Below, in pieces: positions 24,511-33,770 of a DNA stretch of 49,125 nucleotides (positions are counted from its first letter, which is position 1; the number at the start of each line of letters is the position of its first letter). Made by a program: the position numbers and the translations under genes. Source of the DNA: Candidatus Altimarinota bacterium (lineage in GTDB: Bacteria > Patescibacteriota > Gracilibacteria > UBA1369 > UM-FILTER-53-11); contig JAGOUV010000011.1 of the NCBI GenBank assembly GCA_018061065.1, forward strand, positions 1-49,125, given 5' to 3'. The notes under the pieces were generated by a model. The model worked only from the letters and a program-made list of their open reading frames with translations. It was not told the origin of the DNA and made no database searches.

Positions 24511-25164
24511 ATGCCATTATATTATTCACGTGCGGAGGCAGGAGAGCGTCTTGCTCAAAAAATCCCTGATTGGTACTGCAAACCTGATACGTTTGTCGTG
24601 GGGTGTTCGTTAAATGGCATGCCGGTAGCTGAGGGGTTAGCCCGCGCGCTCAATGTTCCGCTCGAATATATTGCTGTTTGTAGAATTGTTGCTCCGTTCG
24701 AGCCTGAAAAAACGATAGGTGCGGTTGATGATCAGGGCAATGAAACATGGCATAAGGAGATGGTTGAACGCTATCACGCATCAGTTGAATTTCTAAAAAA
24801 TAGCAGTAAGGAAGCCGCATTAGAAGCGCAGCGCCGCATGAAGTTGTTTCGACCAGGCCGACCGCCGCTCAATCTATACGGAAAAAATGTCATACTAACC
24901 GATGATGGTACTGCTTCTGGATATACGATGTTAGCGGCGGTCGGTGCGGCGCGCAGTTACGGTGCAGAAAAGGTTATTGTGGCTGTTCCGGTGGGCACAG
25001 AAGAGGGAAGGCGTTTATTGCAACCTGTTGCCGATGAGGTAGTTCACCTGTACACACCGCGCATTCTCAATCCGGTACGTTCGTTTTATCAGGAATTTCC
25101 TATGATTATAGATCAGGACGTCGTTTTTCTCATGGAACGACATGGGGTATCAAAAAGTGCCTAA
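24511..25164 (+). CDS. Predicted phosphoribosyltransferase (COG1926 type)
   Basis: 217-residue type I PRTase-fold protein. The PRPP-binding loop is VILTDDGTASGYTMLAA (about 128-144), and the flexible hood and early strands are YYSRAEAGERLA and FVVGCSLNGMPVAEGLARAL. The insert FLKNSSKEAALEAQRRMKLF and FRPGRPPLNLYGK matches the COG1926 group, whose substrate is not known; it is not a classical purine or pyrimidine enzyme. It follows the His-rich peptide and precedes pilB. Confidence 0.85.
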   Translation: MPLYYSRAEAGERLAQKIPDWYCKPDTFVVGCSLNGMPVAEGLARALNVPLEYIAVCRIVAPFEPEKTIGAVDDQGNETWHKEMVERYHASVEFLKNSSKEAALEAQRRMKLFRPGRPPLNLYGKNVILTDDGTASGYTMLAAVGAARSYGAEKVIVAVPVGTEEGRRLLQPVADEVVHLYTPRILNPVRSFYQEFPMIIDQDVVFLMERHGVSKSA

Positions 25165-25170
25165 ATATGG

Positions 25171-25176
25171 TATAAT
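25171..25176 (+). promoter_or_regulatory. Extended -10 box before the pilus operon
   Basis: TGGTATAAT, 26 nt before the pilB start codon; no good -35 box. It is the likely promoter of the type IV pilus operon. Confidence 0.5.
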
Positions 25177-25202
25177 TTCAGGAAACACAAAAACAAAATA
25201 AT

Positions 25203-26912
25203 ATGGAGATAAGTGATAAAAAACTGGCGGATTTGCTCATACAAAAAGGCCTCATTACTGAAAAGGTCCTAAAATCTTTTTTAGAGCAGGCTGAGGTGAA
25301 GGGAATGTCTCTTGAAAATATACTTTTTGAGCGTGAAATTATCCCTGATGAAAAGTTAGGTGCGGTCATGGCGGAACTGTATGAAGTTCCTTTTGTTAAG
25401 GTTTCTGAACGCATTATTCCAGAAGATTTGCTGCGCACTGTTTCATATACGCTCGCATCGACACAATTCCTCATGGCGTTTGAAAAGAAAGCAAATGAGT
25501 TGAGCATTGCGATGAATAATGTGAAAAACTATGAAATCGCTAATTTTTTGGAACGAAAAACTGGACTTGTGATTAAGCGATTTTATGCGACCAAAAGAGA
25601 TATCAAACAGGCGCTAAAATTTTATAATAGAGACGTAAATGAAAAATTTAATAAGTTACTAAAAAGCGGTCTTGAAGATCCGACTAAAATCGAGTCACTA
25701 AAAGACACGGCAAAAATTCTCGACACGATTATTTTGTTTGCGTATCAGAATGATGCTTCCGATATTCATATTGAGCCGCATAAGAATTTTCTTGGTATTC
25801 GATATCGTATTGATGGCTTACTGAAGACCATTGCGGAGCTTCCTGTGAGCATTCTTGATCTTATTACGACACGTATAAAAGTGCTTGCGAATTTGCCTAC
25901 TGATGAACATCGCGCAGCTTTGGACGGACGCTTTAAAATCGAACTTGAAAACAATGAAATCACTTTGCGTGTTTCTATCGTTCCTACCTATGAAGGAGAA
26001 AAAACGGTTATGCGTGTTTTGAGTAGTTCGAATCAGGAATTAAATATAGAAACACTTGGATACTCTGAAAAAAATATGCAGATTATTCATAATAATATCG
26101 TAAAAACAAATGGTATGATTTTGATTACCGGACCTACGGGTTCTGGTAAGACAACAACTCTGTACTCAATTCTTAAGTTGCTGAATTCTCCGGAGATAAA
26201 TATCTCGACTATTGAAGATCCAGTGGAGTATCGACTTGAGGGGGTTAATCAGATTCAGGTAAATCCAAAGACAAATTTAACATTTTCTACTGGTCTGCGT
26301 TCACTTCTTAGACAAGACCCCGATGTGGTTATGGTGGGTGAAATTCGTGATCAAGAAACGGCTGGAATCGGTATTAACGCTGCGCTTACGGGACATCTCG
26401 TGTTAGCGACATTGCATACCAATGATGCCGCAAGCACACTGCCACGTCTTATCGATATGGGTATTGAACCTTTTTTGATTTCAGCAACGGTTAAGGTGGT
26501 GATTGCACAACGACTGGTTCGTATTATTTGCCCAAAATGTAAGATTTCCTATGAACTTACTCTTGAGCAGATACAGTCTATTTGTACTAAATTTAATATA
26601 AATCAAAATCTGAAGGCGCTCTTTGAGGAAGCTGCAAAGAAGGTCTCAAATGAAAAAAATACGGTTACTTTTTATAGAGGTGCTGGATGTGCAACGTGTG
26701 GGCAGACGGGATTTAAGGGACGTTTTTCAATTGCTGAAGTTATTGATGTATCAGACACTATTAAGAAATTACTCCTCACTGAAAACTCTCCTCAACTGCT
26801 TGAAGAAGCGGCAAGAAAAGAAGGCATGGTGCCTATGCTCGTTGATGGAATGAATAAAGTTTTGGCGGGTGTAACAACTATCGAAGAAGTTTTGCGCGTC
26901 ATGCGTTCATAA
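25203..26912 (+). CDS. pilB: Type IV pilus assembly ATPase PilB
   Basis: 569-residue GspE/PilB family hexameric ATPase that powers pilus extension at the inner face of the membrane. The N-terminal MshEN-like domain (1-150) is followed by DASDIHIEPHKNFLGIRYRI, Walker A GPTGSGKTTT (about 310), the Asp box STIEDPVEYRLEGVNQIQVN, Walker B DPDVVMVGEIRD, the His box TGHLVLATLHTND, and a four-Cys zinc site (CPKC ... CATC). Length and order are normal. It is the first gene of an operon running to 34217. No PilT retraction ATPase is in the window. Confidence 0.96.
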   Translation: MEISDKKLADLLIQKGLITEKVLKSFLEQAEVKGMSLENILFEREIIPDEKLGAVMAELYEVPFVKVSERIIPEDLLRTVSYTLASTQFLMAFEKKANELSIAMNNVKNYEIANFLERKTGLVIKRFYATKRDIKQALKFYNRDVNEKFNKLLKSGLEDPTKIESLKDTAKILDTIILFAYQNDASDIHIEPHKNFLGIRYRIDGLLKTIAELPVSILDLITTRIKVLANLPTDEHRAALDGRFKIELENNEITLRVSIVPTYEGEKTVMRVLSSSNQELNIETLGYSEKNMQIIHNNIVKTNGMILITGPTGSGKTTTLYSILKLLNSPEINISTIEDPVEYRLEGVNQIQVNPKTNLTFSTGLRSLLRQDPDVVMVGEIRDQETAGIGINAALTGHLVLATLHTNDAASTLPRLIDMGIEPFLISATVKVVIAQRLVRIICPKCKISYELTLEQIQSICTKFNINQNLKALFEEAAKKVSNEKNTVTFYRGAGCATCGQTGFKGRFSIAEVIDVSDTIKKLLLTENSPQLLEEAARKEGMVPMLVDGMNKVLAGVTTIEEVLRVMRS

Positions 26913-26931
26913 TAATGTTCCAATAATTTTC

Positions 26932-28140
26932 ATGCCTAAATATAATTATATTCTCAGTAACTCAGTCGGAGTGAAGACAAGAGGCTTCATCGTTGCTTCC
27001 AATCCAGAAGCGGTTAAATTGAAGTTGCAGGAAGAAGGGCAGATTATTATTTCAATTATCGAGGAGCAGAAATTGCATACTTTTTTCTGGAAAAAACCGG
27101 GATTAAGTTTTGTGGAAATAATGATGTTTGTTAGACAGCTGGGTACGATGATTAAAGTCGGAGTTCCGATTATGGAAGCTCTTGAGATTATTATCAGTCA
27201 AACGCGCGAAAAAAAGAATCGTAAAATGTATGAGAATATTTTAGGAATGATTCAGTCGGGACAGACGTTGTCAAAAAGTCTAGCCGAGTACGGTACGATT
27301 TTTCCCGATGTTATTATCAAAATGATTGAGACAGGGGAGGAGAGTGGCACGCTTAACGATGTAATGGAATATCTCAATGTTCAGCTTGAAAAAGAATATG
27401 AAATTCGCAAAAAACTTGTTTCTGCATTTATTTATCCTGCCGTAATTATTGGTCTTACGCTTATGATGACTATGGGTATTGTAATTTTTATCATGCCAAA
27501 GATTACTAAAATCTTTTCATCATTTAAGATTAAATTGCCTTTTATAACCCAAATTTTGATTGACTTCAATACGTTTGTTACGCAAAAGCCTTTCTTAACC
27601 GTATTTATTTTATTTGCCACTATTTTCTTTTTCAAAACTATATTTAAGCTCAAAGCACTTAAACCTTTTTGGAATAGACTTTCCATCTATCTACCTGTAT
27701 TTGGAAGAATAACTGTTTCGGCAAATTTAGCGCGCTTTAATAGAACCTTAAGTTCATTACTGCAGAGTGGAACATCGATCGTGAAAGCTCTGGAAATTGT
27801 GACTAATACCGTCTCAAATGACTTGTATAAAAAGGCAATACAAGCAGCATCTAATAAGGTAGAACAAGGAGGAAAATTGGGTGAAAGTTTGGAGAATAAT
27901 GAGAAGCTCTTTCCCGTATTAGTTACTAAAATGTTGTATATCGGCGAGAAAACAGGAAGTTTGGAGACAACGACAAATCGCTTGGCTACGATGTATGAAC
28001 GCGAGGTTGATAATTTAACGAGAAATCTTTCCGTATTACTTGAGCCGCTCCTTTTGATTTTTATGGGTGTGCTCGTGGGAGGTATCGCACTCGCAATTAT
28101 TCTTCCCATTTATCAGCTGCCGAACTTATTGCAAAAATGA
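26932..28140 (+). CDS. pilC: Type IV pilus inner membrane platform protein PilC
   Basis: 402-residue GspF/PilC family protein. It has two repeated cytoplasmic helical domains, FVRQLGTMIKVGVPIMEALE and FNRTLSSLLQSGTSIVKALE, each with the T2SSF signature, and three membrane segments (near 170-190, 220-240 and 370-392). It forms the platform turned by PilB. The stop overlaps the next start as ATGA, so translation is coupled. Confidence 0.95.
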   Translation: MPKYNYILSNSVGVKTRGFIVASNPEAVKLKLQEEGQIIISIIEEQKLHTFFWKKPGLSFVEIMMFVRQLGTMIKVGVPIMEALEIIISQTREKKNRKMYENILGMIQSGQTLSKSLAEYGTIFPDVIIKMIETGEESGTLNDVMEYLNVQLEKEYEIRKKLVSAFIYPAVIIGLTLMMTMGIVIFIMPKITKIFSSFKIKLPFITQILIDFNTFVTQKPFLTVFILFATIFFFKTIFKLKALKPFWNRLSIYLPVFGRITVSANLARFNRTLSSLLQSGTSIVKALEIVTNTVSNDLYKKAIQAASNKVEQGGKLGESLENNEKLFPVLVTKMLYIGEKTGSLETTTNRLATMYEREVDNLTRNLSVLLEPLLLIFMGVLVGGIALAIILPIYQLPNLLQK

Positions 28141-28601
28141 ATATCCAAGACAAAAACAAAACAGCTTTTTCTTCACTCGAAATTATCATTACAATAAGCA
28201 TTATTGCAGTGGCATTTACTTTTTCGATGCTCTTTTATCAGACCTCGCAGCTCCGGGCGGATTTAAATACGCAAACTGCTTTGATAATTTCTCATGTGCG
28301 TCTCGCACAAAGCAATGCCGCTTCTGGAGCGACAGATCAACCGATGGGAATTCATTTTGCTGCTGATTCATTTACCACATATATAGGACCTGTTTATGAT
28401 CCCAACAGTGCATCAAATGTAGTTGTTACCTTGCCTTCAACATTAACCATTACTGCCATAACTTTGGCGGGAGGGGGGAGTAATATTTTATTTACATCTC
28501 CGCAGGGACAGACGGTTAATTCAGGAAGTTTCACTTTGTATTCAAGTAGTTTAGATACATCAAATATCATAACCATCACTTCCCTTGGCACGATCAATTA
28601 A
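28137..28601 (+). CDS. Minor pilin, GspH/FimT-like
   Basis: 154-residue pseudopilin. The type III signal is MNIQDKNKTA|FSSLEIIITI: the residue before the cut is Ala instead of Gly, while Glu5 of the mature protein is kept. The hydrophobic helix (FSSLEIIITISIIAVAFTFS) is followed by a beta-rich domain with LAQSNAASG and FTSPQG. The first place in a run of four minor pilin genes fits the H position of the H-I-J-K order in type II secretion and pilus systems. Confidence 0.85.
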   Translation: MNIQDKNKTAFSSLEIIITISIIAVAFTFSMLFYQTSQLRADLNTQTALIISHVRLAQSNAASGATDQPMGIHFAADSFTTYIGPVYDPNSASNVVVTLPSTLTITAITLAGGGSNILFTSPQGQTVNSGSFTLYSSSLDTSNIITITSLGTIN

Positions 28602-30426
28602 CCATAAAGGGTTTTCACTTATTGAAATGCTTTTAGCAATGATGGTGTTCGGCTTGTTTGCTACGGCGGTTTTTGGTGTTGCTCTTGATACGAGCCAGCG
28701 AGATGCAAAAGTAGAGTTGGAAAATCAAGTTTTGGCTTATGCTCAAGAAGGACTAGAGGCGGTGCGTAATATGCGTGATAGAAATTATCTACTCGTCACC
28801 AACGGTGATCACGGACTTAAACTCGAAAATGATGTATGGAGTTTTATAGCTGCTCCTGAAACAATCGATGCTTTTTATGAACGTACCATAACGGTTGATG
28901 ATGTGTATCGCGATGGAACCGGCGCTATTGCGGCAGTGGGAACGTTTGATCCAGATACAAGAAAAATAACTTCAACGGTAAACTGGGATTACAACGGCAT
29001 ATTTTCACGGAGTACTTCACTGGTAATGTATCTTTCAAACTGGAAAGGAAGCGATCATATAAGTACGACATGTACGGAGTTTAATGTAGGAACATATACT
29101 GACACGGAAGCGATTGAAACGTCTGCTCCTCCAGCAGATAACTGTGCAGTTAAACTTAATGTAATTGAATCAGCGAGCGAGGGTTTTACTTCCTCTGATC
29201 TTGGTGATCACGGCAATGATGTAGTGGTCGATGGGGACTATGCATATGTGGCAAATAATAAGACGCAGACGGGACTTACCATTGTTAATGTTGCGAATAG
29301 AAGTGCTCCCGTTATTACTAAAAATATCGATATTGGTGCAAAAGGTAGGCATGTAGTTAAAGATGGAAACTACGCATTTGTAGGAGTAGAGAAGTCATCA
29401 AAAGGTCTGGCCATTGTTGATGTGAGTGTACCGGGCACCGCTTTTGTTACGTCAACACTTAATGTAGGAGACTACGGCAACGACCTGCGCGTTTCAGGCA
29501 ATTATTTATATATGGGAGTACATCAGGAGACGAATAGTTTTAAAGTAATTAATATTGCCAATAAAAGTGCACCTTCGGTAGCAGGTCAGCTTAACTACAA
29601 TGACATCGTTCAGGCGATAGAGTTGCATAATAATTATGCTTATTTAGGACTCAGTGATGATTCACAAAGTTTTAAAGTGGTGGATATTACCAATCCTGCA
29701 GCTCCGGTTAAAGTTACTTCCCTCGATGTCGATGAGGAAGTTAATGCGATCGCTATTAGCGGATACTATGCTTTTGTAGGGATAGAAAACTCGTCAAATT
29801 CGCTCAAAGTAGTAGATATTTCAAATCCCGCAGCCCCTGTTGTTGTGGCCTCACTTAATGTAGGTGGTGAGATTCAAGATCTCTCTATTTTTGGTGATTA
29901 TCTGTATGCAGCAATTGATGAACACGATGCTGCCCTTGGTGCAATCAATATATTAAATCCGTTAGCACCCTATCTTGCGTATAACAAAGATCTCGCAGCA
30001 AAAGCCAGCGGTATTGATTCAGATGCTTCAAGTATTTTCATAACGATCGATGTAAATAATAAAGGCTTGTTGATAACGGGTACTACGCTCATTGAAACAT
30101 TGGCTAACGGGACATTTATATCAAATAAAATTGATACGGGCAGTACCTCTACGCGTTACAACTATATTACGTGGGATCAAGTCACGACGCCTGGAGGCGC
30201 TATTACTATGCAGCTGAGAACAGCAAGCTCGCTCGCAGGGCTTGATACGGCTGTATGGGCGGGAAGCGATGGAACCAACAGCACCTATTATGAAAATCCG
30301 CGTACTGCTATCCAATTAGCTCCGGGTAGTACCGGTCCACGTTATTTCCAGATGAAGGCATTTATAAGCTCAAACGGAGTGAACTCACCATTATTAGAAA
30401 GCATCAAAGTTAACTATACCCCATGA
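28585..30426 (+). CDS. Minor pilin fused to a seven-repeat LVIVD beta-propeller
   Basis: 613 residues. The N-terminus MARSINHKG|FSLIEMLL is a prepilin signal with Glu5, followed by the pilin helix and a GspI-like head (to about 165). From about 205 to 510 come seven repeats of about 44 residues of the LVIVD type; repeat cores read TGLTIVNV, KGLAIVDV, NSFKVINI, QSFKVVDI, NSLKVVDI and ALGAINI, the last is partial, each followed by a GxYAYVG-like strand. A beta-sandwich-like tail ends the protein. TTG 28585 is the start; it overlaps the previous gene by 17 bp. As the I-type minor pilin it should sit in the tip complex, so the propeller is a candidate adhesin, comparable in logic to PilY1. Confidence 0.88.
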   Translation: MARSINHKGFSLIEMLLAMMVFGLFATAVFGVALDTSQRDAKVELENQVLAYAQEGLEAVRNMRDRNYLLVTNGDHGLKLENDVWSFIAAPETIDAFYERTITVDDVYRDGTGAIAAVGTFDPDTRKITSTVNWDYNGIFSRSTSLVMYLSNWKGSDHISTTCTEFNVGTYTDTEAIETSAPPADNCAVKLNVIESASEGFTSSDLGDHGNDVVVDGDYAYVANNKTQTGLTIVNVANRSAPVITKNIDIGAKGRHVVKDGNYAFVGVEKSSKGLAIVDVSVPGTAFVTSTLNVGDYGNDLRVSGNYLYMGVHQETNSFKVINIANKSAPSVAGQLNYNDIVQAIELHNNYAYLGLSDDSQSFKVVDITNPAAPVKVTSLDVDEEVNAIAISGYYAFVGIENSSNSLKVVDISNPAAPVVVASLNVGGEIQDLSIFGDYLYAAIDEHDAALGAINILNPLAPYLAYNKDLAAKASGIDSDASSIFITIDVNNKGLLITGTTLIETLANGTFISNKIDTGSTSTRYNYITWDQVTTPGGAITMQLRTASSLAGLDTAVWAGSDGTNSTYYENPRTAIQLAPGSTGPRYFQMKAFISSNGVNSPLLESIKVNYTP

Positions 30427-30932
30427 AGAAAAGAATAAAACTTTACGGTACGACCTTAATTGAAATGCTCATTTATTTTTCACTCATCACGGTGATGATG
30501 GTTGCTGGTGTAAATTTTTCGCTTCATATTCTCACGGCGAGCAAGCAGTCGGATAATTTTCACGAGTTACAATCTACGATGAACTTTATTGCCGATCGTC
30601 TGATCTCGACGATTGAAACGGCTGAAAGTGTCCATGGCGATAGTGTTTTTGATGTTGATCAAGGAACAATTTCACTTACTGTTTCAAATCCGGCAAACTC
30701 ACCAACTAAGCTCTATTTGCTCAATGGAAATGTATATATCCAGCAAGGCGCCGCCGCAGCTGTTCAGTTGAATTCAACTGCAGTTACCTACACAAAGTTA
30801 CGATTTCATAAAATTTCATCTTCAAAAACTCCCGATCAAATTACCCTTGATATGCAGTCATCTATTGATAAGGACATCGCCAGTCTCGATAAGCAAATTT
30901 CATTTCACACCTCAATATCTTTACGCAAATGA
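30423..30932 (+). CDS. Minor pilin, GspJ-like
   Basis: 169-residue pseudopilin with the signal MKKRIKLYG|TTLIEML (Thr at position 1, Glu5 kept) and the hydrophobic helix LIYFSLITVMMVAGVNFSLH. The head domain has the ELQSTMNFIADRLISTIETA helix typical of J-type pilins. The start overlaps the propeller-pilin stop as ATGA and its own stop overlaps the next start in the same way, so the I, J and K positions are translated in fixed ratio. Confidence 0.85.
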   Translation: MKKRIKLYGTTLIEMLIYFSLITVMMVAGVNFSLHILTASKQSDNFHELQSTMNFIADRLISTIETAESVHGDSVFDVDQGTISLTVSNPANSPTKLYLLNGNVYIQQGAAAAVQLNSTAVTYTKLRFHKISSSKTPDQITLDMQSSIDKDIASLDKQISFHTSISLRK

Positions 30933-31327
30933 AACGTATAAAACCTATTCATGGCTCGATTGCGCTCATCAGTATTCTGATTATTTCAGCTTTTACATTG
31001 ATTCTAGTGGTTGGTATGTCTGAAACCAATATTCTCACTTCAACCTATTGGCTCAATGCAAACGCGAGCAAAAACACCTATTATGGCGCAGAATCTTGCC
31101 TTGAGGAAGGTATGAAACGATTAAAAGCAGATGCGGCTTTTGTCACAACAACCCTTACTCTGGACGCTGCTTCTTCATGTACGATCACTTTTGCGGGAGG
31201 TGCAGTTAAGACCATCTCAATAACTGCTCAGTATGACAACTACACGCAACACTTCTCGGGTCAGGCGTCATTCACTCAAAATGGAACGGCAAACAATGTA
31301 ATCCTTTTAAGTTGGGGCAAAATTTAA
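30929..31327 (+). CDS. Minor pilin, GspK/PilX-like, without Glu5
   Basis: 132-residue pseudopilin with MKRIKPIHG|SIALISILII. There is no Glu at mature position 5, the hallmark of GspK-type pilins that cap the pseudopilus. The helix continues ISAFTLILVVGMSETNILTS. The head has YYGAESCLEEGMKRLK, and Cys in CLEE and SSCTI may form a disulfide. It is smaller than GspK of type II secretion. Confidence 0.82.
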   Translation: MKRIKPIHGSIALISILIISAFTLILVVGMSETNILTSTYWLNANASKNTYYGAESCLEEGMKRLKADAAFVTTTLTLDAASSCTITFAGGAVKTISITAQYDNYTQHFSGQASFTQNGTANNVILLSWGKI

Positions 31328-31339
31328 TATCATGATCGT

Positions 31340-32974
31340 ATGGATTTGTTTCAAAGAAAAATTGTAGGAATAGATTTCCATGATTACTCTGCGCAGTTGA
31401 TTGAGTTAAATTTAACAAGCGGAAAATTATTTCTAGAAGCATACAGTCGTGTATTGATTCCTCCTTCAGTTATCGTAAATGGTGAAATTAAAAAAGAAGA
31501 AGAGCTGAAAGAGCTCATCACCGCTCTTTTTCAACACGCTAATCCGCATCCTATTTTAGAAAAAGAAATTGTCGTTGTTTTTCCTTCGACGCTTGTTTTT
31601 AATCATATTTTCACCTTCCCGGCCAATTTCACCGAAGACGAAATTCGCAAAGCAATTCCCTTTGAAGCAGAAACAGTCATTCCGTTTGCAATCACTGATA
31701 TGTACTGGGATTTCATTATGCTTGATGCGCCACCATTAGAAAAAGGCAAACCTCATTCAGTATTGTTTTCTGCAATTGAGCGAAAGACCGCAGATCGTTA
31801 TCGCGGTGTACTAGAGTCGATGGGGCTTACCCCGTATTTCTTCGGAGTTGAGGCGGAATCGCTTCACTATGCCCTTTTAAAGCAGACAGGAAATACAAAA
31901 AGTTCTCTCATCGTTGATATTAATACGCTCTCAACCAACTATTTGCTTATTAAAAATAATGTTATCACGGATTATTTTAGCTCCAATGAAGGCGGGCAGT
32001 ATCTCGTGCAAATGTTGAGTGAAAAATATCAGATCCAACGCGAATCAGTAATTGCCGATATAGAAAAAGAGTCATTGGATGAGAAGTATCTTCCCACGAT
32101 CACTGCTTTCTTAGAAGAAAAGTATCGCGTTGCTCAGAAAATAATCGATGCCAATGAGAAAAAGCATCCCGGACTTGTAGTAGATAATATTTTCCTGACT
32201 GGTGAGTTTCTCGATATACCGAACTATATGGAAACCGCTAAGCGATTCTTCCCCAGTAAAGACATTGAAGTAGGGGATCCACGCAGCAACCTCACGATAC
32301 GTGCGGAGAATTTTACTATGCCGAATGCTCAGAAAGATATCTCGGCACAATATTATGTATTTTTTGTTCATTCCATCGGAATAGTTGCAAAGGCGTTACT
32401 CGCAAAGGCACACGAGGGTATTAATTTACTTCCCGATCAACTTAAACGAAATTTCCACGATAAAAAAATAAAATTACTTGCTGCATTTTTTGCCATTGGA
32501 CTTACTGCTGTGTCATTGGTCGTTGCTACGTTATTTATGCATCGATATATTTTGCTTAATTATGAAAGGCACAGTCTTGAAATCCAAAAAGCATCGGTAA
32601 CACAGGTGTTATACGGGACGCGATATCAAGAAATTCGTGATCAGATAGTCTCTTTTAATAAAGAGGTGGATGAGTTAAGTACGATTGATAATTCGCTCTT
32701 TTCTGTGCCCCTTGTGCTCAATAAAATACAAGCGATTATGCCTGTGGGGATAAAAATTACGGGCGTGACCTATGCGGATGAATCACTGACGGTTGAGCTT
32801 AATGGTGTTGCACATACGCGTGAAGATCTATTAAAAGCTCATCGTGACTTGCAGAACGCAGAGTTTATAGAAGAAGTTATTACTCCGGTCTCCAGCTACG
32901 ATGAAAAATACGACGCCTCTTTCTCTATACGATTAAAACTTAAATTTACCAATCTTCCTCGTTATGGAAATTGA
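31340..32974 (+). CDS. pilM: Fused PilM-PilN pilus assembly protein
   Basis: 544 residues. Residues 1-350 are an actin-like PilM: IVGIDFHDYSAQLIEL at the start, VVFPSTLVFNHIFTFP, AIPFEAETVIPFAI, and the nucleotide-site strands SLIVDINTLSTNYLLI. Residues about 370-540 are PilN: KLLAAFFAIGLTAVSLVVAT as the single membrane helix, a periplasm-side coiled region and a ferredoxin-like end (GIKITGVTYADESLTVELNG). In most species these are two proteins that bind each other; a one-chain version is known as GspL in type II secretion. It connects the PilB/C motor to the PilO-like protein, whose gene overlaps by 11 bp. Confidence 0.88.
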   Translation: MDLFQRKIVGIDFHDYSAQLIELNLTSGKLFLEAYSRVLIPPSVIVNGEIKKEEELKELITALFQHANPHPILEKEIVVVFPSTLVFNHIFTFPANFTEDEIRKAIPFEAETVIPFAITDMYWDFIMLDAPPLEKGKPHSVLFSAIERKTADRYRGVLESMGLTPYFFGVEAESLHYALLKQTGNTKSSLIVDINTLSTNYLLIKNNVITDYFSSNEGGQYLVQMLSEKYQIQRESVIADIEKESLDEKYLPTITAFLEEKYRVAQKIIDANEKKHPGLVVDNIFLTGEFLDIPNYMETAKRFFPSKDIEVGDPRSNLTIRAENFTMPNAQKDISAQYYVFFVHSIGIVAKALLAKAHEGINLLPDQLKRNFHDKKIKLLAAFFAIGLTAVSLVVATLFMHRYILLNYERHSLEIQKASVTQVLYGTRYQEIRDQIVSFNKEVDELSTIDNSLFSVPLVLNKIQAIMPVGIKITGVTYADESLTVELNGVAHTREDLLKAHRDLQNAEFIEEVITPVSSYDEKYDASFSIRLKLKFTNLPRYGN

Positions 32975-33521
32975 ATTACGACCAAATACGGCAAAAAGAA
33001 TTTTTTCTGTGACATTTATTCTTATAGTTATTGGTTCTTTTATTATATTGTTAATTGGACGCGCAACTGCACGCATCCATGACGAAACTAAAGAGCTAAA
33101 GACATTTTTGGCAACATCAGATAATATTAAGCAAAATTTCGAACGCAGTCTTAAAGTCTATACTGCAAGTACACAATTAATCATTCAGCATCTTGCTAAG
33201 TTACGACCGCATGACGAAGAATCATTCATTGAATTCATATCGAAAATTGAAGCAATTGGACAAAAACTGGATATTAAAATTGAACTGCAGTCACTCGATA
33301 GTGCCAATACAAAAGCCATTGGAGCGATGAAAACATTAGATTATCGCGTTTTATTTAATGGAACAATGCAAGATTTAGAAAACGTTATTAATGAGGTTCA
33401 GAAATTGCCGTATTATGTAAAAGTGAGTGAGATTCGGTACCTCACTCCAGAGCTGGCTCGTGAAACTGACAAAGCTGATGCTCAGAACATTAATCTTAGA
33501 ATTAATTTATTTATCAAATAA
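32964..33521 (+). CDS. pilO: PilO-like pilus assembly protein
   Basis: 185-residue protein with a short cytoplasmic start, one membrane helix (FSVTFILIVIGSFIILLIG), a coiled-coil (about 35-75) and a C-terminal ferredoxin-like domain with LDYRVLFNGTMQDLENVINE, typical of PilO. It follows the PilM-PilN fusion with an 11-bp overlap, the usual gene order. Sequence likeness is modest, so the call rests on position and architecture. Confidence 0.75.
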   Translation: MEIELRPNTAKRIFSVTFILIVIGSFIILLIGRATARIHDETKELKTFLATSDNIKQNFERSLKVYTASTQLIIQHLAKLRPHDEESFIEFISKIEAIGQKLDIKIELQSLDSANTKAIGAMKTLDYRVLFNGTMQDLENVINEVQKLPYYVKVSEIRYLTPELARETDKADAQNINLRINLFIK

Positions 33522-33532
33522 AGGTTACTGAT

Positions 33533-33727
33533 ATGGATGTGCAAAAATACAAAGATTATTTTATATTCATAGCGTCCTGCGTTTGCTTTATAGTAAGCAT
33601 TATATACGCAGCGATGGTCTATGTTGATTGGAACACACCAGCTAAGGATAAAAACTACGCACTTGAAGTATCACTACCTATTTTGGATTTAGAAAGGTAT
33701 TCAAAGTTGTCAAAATCGGCTGAATAA
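33533..33727 (+). CDS. Small single-pass membrane protein of the pilus operon
   Basis: 64 residues: short N-terminus, one membrane helix (FIFIASCVCFIVSIIYAAMV) and a short external tail ending in charged residues. It lies 11 bp after the pilO-like gene and before the major pilin. It might play the part of a PilP remnant, but there is no sequence support for that. Confidence 0.6.
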   Translation: MDVQKYKDYFIFIASCVCFIVSIIYAAMVYVDWNTPAKDKNYALEVSLPILDLERYSKLSKSAE

Positions 33728-33770
33728 TGTTAGTGTAAACCAGGTTTATTTATTATTCCTTATCATCTTT

